In this document: one piece after another, positions 6,022-8,683 of the stretch | Layout of the letters: the number at the start of each line of letters is the position of its first letter | Numbering within the stretch: the stretch's first letter is position 1 | Source of the DNA: Gammaproteobacteria bacterium | Lineage (GTDB): Bacteria; Pseudomonadota; Gammaproteobacteria; Pseudomonadales; Oleiphilaceae | Reading direction: 5' to 3' | Assembly: GCA_029268325.1 (NCBI GenBank) | Contig: JAJUGC010000074.1 | Span: 1-8,683 of the forward strand | Length of the DNA stretch: 8,683 nucleotides | Program-made: the position numbers and the translations under genes | Notes under the pieces: generated by a model | Database searches by the model: none | Seen by the model: the letters and a program-made list of their open reading frames with translations, nothing else | Told to the model about the DNA's origin: nothing

Positions 6022-6844
6022 TGTATCCACTGAATCTCAAACCGCGCCAGCTATTGCCGTTTTCTGCCCAGAGCCTGAATCCGAATCTAGTGCCCGGGCT
6101 TTGGCCTCCCGTTTGAACCTTCCCTGGCTTGGGGTGGTCGATCCACGTCATCACACTCAATATCCCCTCTTGCTCGGAGTGGTCCAGGGGCGCCTGTCGG
6201 TGGTGCCCACCGGTAAAGGTGCGCCCGGGCCTGTGTTTGCAGATTTTGTGGAAGGGGCATTAGCCTACCGCCGCCTCCATGGGGGCGGACGGGGGCAGCC
6301 AGTGGCCCGGGCGGTGGGGCTCAAGCCCGGGATCTATCCTAAGGTACTGGATGCAACAGCGGGGCTTGGGCGAGATGCCTTTGTGCTGGCGGCCTTGGGT
6401 TGCGAGGTGGTGATGCTGGAGCGCTCACCAATTATTGCCGCGCTATTGGACGATGCCCTTGCGCGGGCGGCGCTGGAGTCTGAGGTTGCGCCGATTGTGG
6501 CACGGATGACGCTGATTCAGGCCGATGCCCGGCAGTGGCTGGCCCAGGGGAGTGACCTGGTGGCGGATGTGGTCTACCTGGACCCGATGTTTCCCCATCG
6601 AGACAAGTCCAGTTTGGTGAAAAAGGAAATGCGCCTGTTCCGGGAGTTGGTGGGGGAAGATCAGGATTCGTCAGAACTTTTAGAGCTGGCCTTGCAGCGA
6701 GCCCGCTATCGGGTGGTGGTGAAAAGGCCCCGGCTGGCGCCTCATCTGGATAGCCGTACTCCCACTCTGGTGCACGAGGGCAAGAGTGGCCGGTTTGATA
6801 TCTACACCCTGAAAAGTCTGGAGCTGTTAAAGGGCTCAAACTAA
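6008..6844 (+). CDS. rsmJ: 16S rRNA (guanine1516-N2)-methyltransferase RsmJ
   Basis: A 278-aa SAM-dependent methyltransferase that makes m2G1516 in 16S rRNA. Family signatures in order: VFADFVEGALAYRRLHGGGRG (about 76-96); SAM motif I DATAGLGRDAF (115-125); MLERSPIIAALLDD (136-149); catalytic VVYLDPMFPH (188-197) with KSSLVKKEM; VVVKRP (236-241); and the final GRFDIYT. The frame is open far upstream (to 5837), but that sequence is only the shifted frame of the preceding gene. Candidate starts are TTG 6005, ATG 6008 and ATG 6014; AAGGAGG at 5984-5990 and GGAG at 5989-5992 are 15 or more bases from the ATG at 6008, so spacing is loose and TTG 6005 is a fair alternative. It overlaps the 106-aa gene by 14 bases. 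Its stop is part of the terminator hairpin. Confidence 0.96.
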   Translation: MSMPDVSTESQTAPAIAVFCPEPESESSARALASRLNLPWLGVVDPRHHTQYPLLLGVVQGRLSVVPTGKGAPGPVFADFVEGALAYRRLHGGGRGQPVARAVGLKPGIYPKVLDATAGLGRDAFVLAALGCEVVMLERSPIIAALLDDALARAALESEVAPIVARMTLIQADARQWLAQGSDLVADVVYLDPMFPHRDKSSLVKKEMRLFRELVGEDQDSSELLELALQRARYRVVVKRPRLAPHLDSRTPTLVHEGKSGRFDIYTLKSLELLKGSN

Positions 6845-6876
6845 AACGGCGAAAGCCGTGGGACTTTCGCCGTTTT
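6843..6876. terminator. Bidirectional intrinsic terminator after rsmJ
   Basis: AAAACGGCGAAAG (6843-6855) and CTTTCGCCGTTTT (6864-6876) are perfect complements. The result is a 13-bp stem with an 8-base loop, flanked by A-tract and T-tract on the two strands. It begins inside the rsmJ TAA codon. It can stop rsmJ transcripts on the plus strand and, read the other way, any transcript coming from the short minus-strand ORF at 6924-6971. Confidence 0.88.
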
Positions 6877-6923
6877 GATCGTACAGGTTAGCGTGCTGAT
6901 GGATGCTGGCCGGTATGGTGGTC

Positions 6924-6971
6924 TTAGTTGTTGCTAGGAATAACAACATCTTCATCGAATTGATTTTCCAT
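6924..6971 (-). CDS. Possible 15-aa microprotein or leader peptide
   Basis: The minus strand reads MENQFDEDVVIPSNN then TAA. The ATG at 6971 is preceded by AGAGGAGG with 7 bases of spacing, the strongest ribosome site in this window. The product is acidic, with no cysteine, no hydrophobic segment and no recognised family. About 48 bases after its stop comes the bidirectional terminator hairpin (6876-6843), so a short self-contained transcript is plausible. No convincing -35/-10 pair is seen upstream (TACATT at about 7004-7009 is the best -10, without a -35). A second overlapping frame begins at an ATG just upstream and gives about 51 codons, but it has no ribosome site. The call rests on the ribosome site and terminator only. 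Confidence 0.4.
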   Translation of the reverse strand: MENQFDEDVVIPSNN

Positions 6972-7155
6972 GTTTTTTCCTCCTCTGTCATGGACCGTTA
7001 ATGTAGGCCATTTTTGTTAAAAGATCGTTACGCGAATACCCGTAGCGTTTTTCGAGATAGGCAAATAAATTCAAAAAAACTGAATGACTGAAGCAGAATG
7101 TTTAGCTATCTACTCAAGGGATTTGGAGCTAAATTGTTTATCAGCAAAAGGGAAC

Positions 7156-7181
7156 TCAATTAGTACGATCGTCCTAATTGA
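7156..7181. promoter_or_regulatory. 26-bp near-perfect palindrome, likely repressor operator upstream of cybB-like gene
   Basis: TCAATTAG (7156-7163), T, ACGATCGT (7165-7172, itself palindromic), C, CTAATTGA (7174-7181). Only the T/C pair at 7164/7173 breaks symmetry over 26 bases. The centre is about 73 bases before the cytochrome b561 ATG. Length and symmetry fit a homodimeric regulator such as a TetR-type repressor. It lacks a following T-run, so it is not a terminator. No regulator gene lies in the window. Confidence 0.6.
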
Positions 7182-7241
7182 ACGGATGGTTTGGGTGAAA
7201 GGCCGTATTAATGAAGAGCAACTTTAACGAAGGAGAGCCTC

Positions 7242-7796
7242 ATGCTGCTTAATACTTCAGGCTCCTATGGATGGCTTGCGATTATTCTGCATTGGCTCGT
7301 GGCAGTGGCGGTGATAGGTCTGTTTATTCTGGGCCTGTATATGACAGGGCTCAGCTATTACGACCCCTTTTACCGGCAAGGCCCCTATATTCATAAAAGT
7401 ATCGGCATTTTGCTGTTTTTGCTGGTGGCATTCCGTCTGGTGTGGCGGCTCGTCAATCCCCGGCCGGCTCCTGTGCCGACCTTGAAAAAGTGGGAGCATA
7501 TCGGCGCTGAGCTGGCCCACTGGGGGCTGTATCTGCTGATGTTCGCCGTGATGATCAGCGGCTACCTGATTTCCACGGCCGATGGTCGTCCGATCGAGGT
7601 GTTCGGCTGGTTCAAGGTGCCTGCCTGGATTACAGGCTTGCCCAGCCAGGAAGATATTGCCGGCGTGGTGCATTATTGGCTGGCGATGGTCTTGATTGGG
7701 CTGGCGGCTGTACATGCCCTGGCGGCACTGAAACATCACTTTTGGGATCGGGATGCAACATTGCGGCGCATGTTGTGGGGGTCGCGTAACAAATAA
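7242..7796 (+). CDS. Cytochrome b561 family protein (YceJ/CybB type)
   Basis: A 184-aa inner-membrane di-heme b-type cytochrome with four helices (about residues 12-34, 50-70, 90-111 and 141-163). Likely heme ligands are His17 and His51 in the first two helices and His144 and His158 in the fourth, the spacing seen in E. coli CybB; AHW at 92-94 and HHFWDRDATLRRM (165-177) also match the family. Such proteins pass electrons between quinones and periplasmic or unknown partners; CybB is a superoxide:ubiquinone oxidoreductase, while the role of YceJ is not settled. AAGGAGA (7230-7236) is 5 bases before the ATG. The yceI gene follows after 136 bases, the order of E. coli yceJ-yceI, so YceJ is the better name, though sequence alone does not separate YceJ from CybB. 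Confidence 0.93.
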   Translation: MLLNTSGSYGWLAIILHWLVAVAVIGLFILGLYMTGLSYYDPFYRQGPYIHKSIGILLFLLVAFRLVWRLVNPRPAPVPTLKKWEHIGAELAHWGLYLLMFAVMISGYLISTADGRPIEVFGWFKVPAWITGLPSQEDIAGVVHYWLAMVLIGLAAVHALAALKHHFWDRDATLRRMLWGSRNK

Positions 7797-7816
7797 TTTT
7801 ACGCAACAAATCATGG

Positions 7817-7840
7817 TCCTGGGCGTGGAGAGCGCCAGGA
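7817..7840 (+). other. Small hairpin between the cytochrome b561 and yceI genes
   Basis: TCCTGG, a bulged G and CG (7817-7825) pair with CGCCAGGA (7833-7840) around a 7-base loop. It starts about 20 bases after the cytochrome stop and has no T-run, so it could be an mRNA processing or stability element rather than a terminator. A second compact GC-rich fold is possible at 7873-7895 (TGCGC with GCGCA, enclosing GCCC/GGGC). Confidence 0.3.
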
Positions 7841-7932
7841 GTTTACGAAACAGACTTTAACGAATTGGGTTGGTGCGCAGTGCCCCCAGGGGCGCAAACA
7901 ACTCAGTTAATTGATGGGAAACGGAGGAAACT

Positions 7933-8511
7933 ATGCGTTTTACGAAAACATTGTCAGCAGCAGTACTGGGTATGGTTGTCAGCATGGGTTCTGCTTATGC
8001 CGCAGAATATGAAATCGACACCAAGGATGCCCATGCCTTTGTCCAATTCAAGATCAGCCATCTGGGCTATAGCTGGCTGTATGGTCGCTTCAACGACTTC
8101 AGCGGCAGCTTCACTTTCGATGAGAAAAAGCCGGAAGAGTCCAAGGTTTCCGTGGTGATCAACACTGCCAGCGTGGATTCCAACCATGCGGAGCGGGACA
8201 AGCACTTGCGCGCCGAGGACTTCCTGTACGTGAGCAAGTATCCGCAGGCTACCTTTGAAAGCACTTCTGTGGAATACCTGGGCGACGACAAAGCCAAGAT
8301 CAACGGCAAGCTGACCCTGCGCGGAGTGACCAAGGATGTGGTAATCGACGCCAAGCGCCTGGGCGGTGGTGAAGATCCCTGGGGTGGTTACCGTCAAGGT
8401 TTTGAGGGAAGCACCAAGTTCAAACTGGCGGACTTCGGTATCCCCATGAACCTGGGGCCGGCTTCCGAAGAAGTAGAGATCTCCCTGTCTGTGGAAGGGA
8501 TTCGTAAGTAA
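7933..8511 (+). CDS. yceI: YceI family periplasmic polyisoprenoid-binding protein
   Basis: A 192-aa secreted protein. Residues 1-23 form a Sec signal peptide (basic MRFTK, a hydrophobic core, then cleavage at AYA before AEYEID). The mature part is a lipocalin-like beta-barrel with the YceI blocks HAFVQFKISHLGYSWLYG (about 34-51), FNDFSGSFTFDEK, the conserved SVDSNHAERDKHLR (about 83-96), DFLYVSKYPQATFES, LTLRGVTKDV, the DPWGGYRQGFEG block and LGPASEEVE near the end. Family members bind long isoprenoid chains such as ubiquinone-8 or octaprenyl compounds. E. coli YceI is very similar and is induced at high pH; here that regulation is only inferred. GGAGG at 7923-7927 with 5-base spacing fixes the start. 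It probably shares a transcript with the upstream cytochrome, suggesting a shared quinone-linked periplasmic role. Confidence 0.97.
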   Translation: MRFTKTLSAAVLGMVVSMGSAYAAEYEIDTKDAHAFVQFKISHLGYSWLYGRFNDFSGSFTFDEKKPEESKVSVVINTASVDSNHAERDKHLRAEDFLYVSKYPQATFESTSVEYLGDDKAKINGKLTLRGVTKDVVIDAKRLGGGEDPWGGYRQGFEGSTKFKLADFGIPMNLGPASEEVEISLSVEGIRK

Positions 8512-8542
8512 GACAGAGGCTTGCACAGCACCCGAAAGGGTT

Positions 8543-8653
8543 GGGGAGAGGGCTGGAGTTATAGGCCGGCAAGGTGTTCCGTACGGGTCTGAGGCTTGGA
8601 GCCCTCTCCCCTGCGCGGGCCGCCCCGGCCCCTCTCCCCAGGTGGGAGAGGGG
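8543..8653. repeat. GC-rich block of inverted CCCTCTCCC repeats, REP/MITE-like
   Basis: Four related arms are present. GGGGAGAGGGCT (8543-8554) is exactly complementary to AGCCCTCTCCCC (8600-8611). CCCCTCTCCC (8629-8638) pairs perfectly with GGGAGAGGGG (8644-8653) across a 5-base loop. A small GGGCC/GGCCC stem (8617-8621 and 8627-8631) lies between. Because arms 1 and 4, and 2 and 3, share sequence, several alternative folds are possible. It lies 31 bases after yceI. The tight 10-bp hairpin may stabilise or end yceI mRNA, but no T-run follows. The look is that of dispersed intergenic repeats in gammaproteobacteria. Confidence 0.6.
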
Positions 8654-8683
8654 AGTCGGCGCGTATACTCTCCCGCAAAAGTA

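Larger units (their letters stand above)
6877..7241. other. A+T-rich intergenic region between rsmJ terminator and cytochrome b561 gene
   Basis: About 365 bases, clearly richer in A+T than the genes on either side. They contain the 15-codon minus-strand ORF, the 26-bp palindrome at 7156-7181 and the ribosome site of the cytochrome gene. A 47-codon plus-strand frame (7084-7227) and a 13-codon frame (7211-7252) are also open but poorly supported. No clear sigma70 promoter was found for the cytochrome gene: TTGTTT at 7134-7139 with TCAATT at 7156-7161 is the best pair (spacer 16), and its -10 falls in the palindrome. Confidence 0.6.

Noticed and set aside
6432..6839. 135-codon minus-strand frame opposite rsmJ
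   Set aside because: Pro-rich translation typical of an antisense shadow.
7257..7814. 185-codon minus-strand frame opposite the cytochrome b561 gene
   Set aside because: Shadow frame rich in His, Gln and Pro with no membrane segments or motifs.
7954..8526. 190-codon minus-strand frame opposite yceI
   Set aside because: Shadow; yceI has a signal peptide and family motifs over its whole length.
1..8683. CRISPR array, tRNA, rRNA, insertion sequence or integrase
   Set aside because: No regularly spaced repeats, cloverleaf, rRNA-like stretch, transposase motif or target-site duplication was seen on either strand.

Overview
The window looks like chromosomal DNA from a marine-type gammaproteobacterium. 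The evidence is the adk-tsaB-uppP order, an RsmJ with the gammaproteobacterial motif set, a YceJ/YceI pair very close to the Enterobacteria/Pseudomonas type, and strong AGGAG-type ribosome binding sites. I would place it near the Marinobacter/Cellvibrionales/Oceanospirillales groups, but the sequence alone does not fix the genus.

Left part (1-2854, minus strand): a small type VI secretion (T6SS) cargo operon, read right to left. It holds vgrG (spike protein), a DUF4123 adaptor gene, and the first 41 codons of a protein that opens with a LysM domain and runs off the left edge. Gaps are 16 and 15 bases and each gene has its own Shine-Dalgarno. A sigma70-like promoter sits 54 bases upstream of vgrG. 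No structural T6SS genes are visible, so this looks like an orphan vgrG-adaptor-effector island. The LysM protein is the likely effector, which makes this the most promising part of the window for something new. The adaptor gene is clearly less G+C-rich than vgrG, as expected for an exchangeable cargo module.

Middle part (3300-6844, plus strand): housekeeping genes. adk (adenylate kinase) is followed by a hairpin, then tsaB (tRNA t6A synthesis), uppP/bacA (undecaprenyl-diphosphate phosphatase), an unrecognised 106-aa protein with its own possible promoter, and rsmJ (16S rRNA m2G1516 methyltransferase), whose start overlaps the end of the 106-aa gene. A perfect 13-bp terminator hairpin ends the run. 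The 445 bases between vgrG and adk hold divergent promoter candidates and no convincing gene.

Right part (6877-8683): an A+T-rich intergenic region of about 365 bases carries a tiny minus-strand ORF (15 codons) with a near-perfect Shine-Dalgarno and a 26-bp near-perfect palindrome that looks like a repressor operator. Downstream lie a four-helix cytochrome b561 (YceJ type) and a secreted YceI lipid-binding protein, the pair known as yceJ-yceI in E. coli. The window ends in a GC-rich block of inverted repeats of REP-like appearance.
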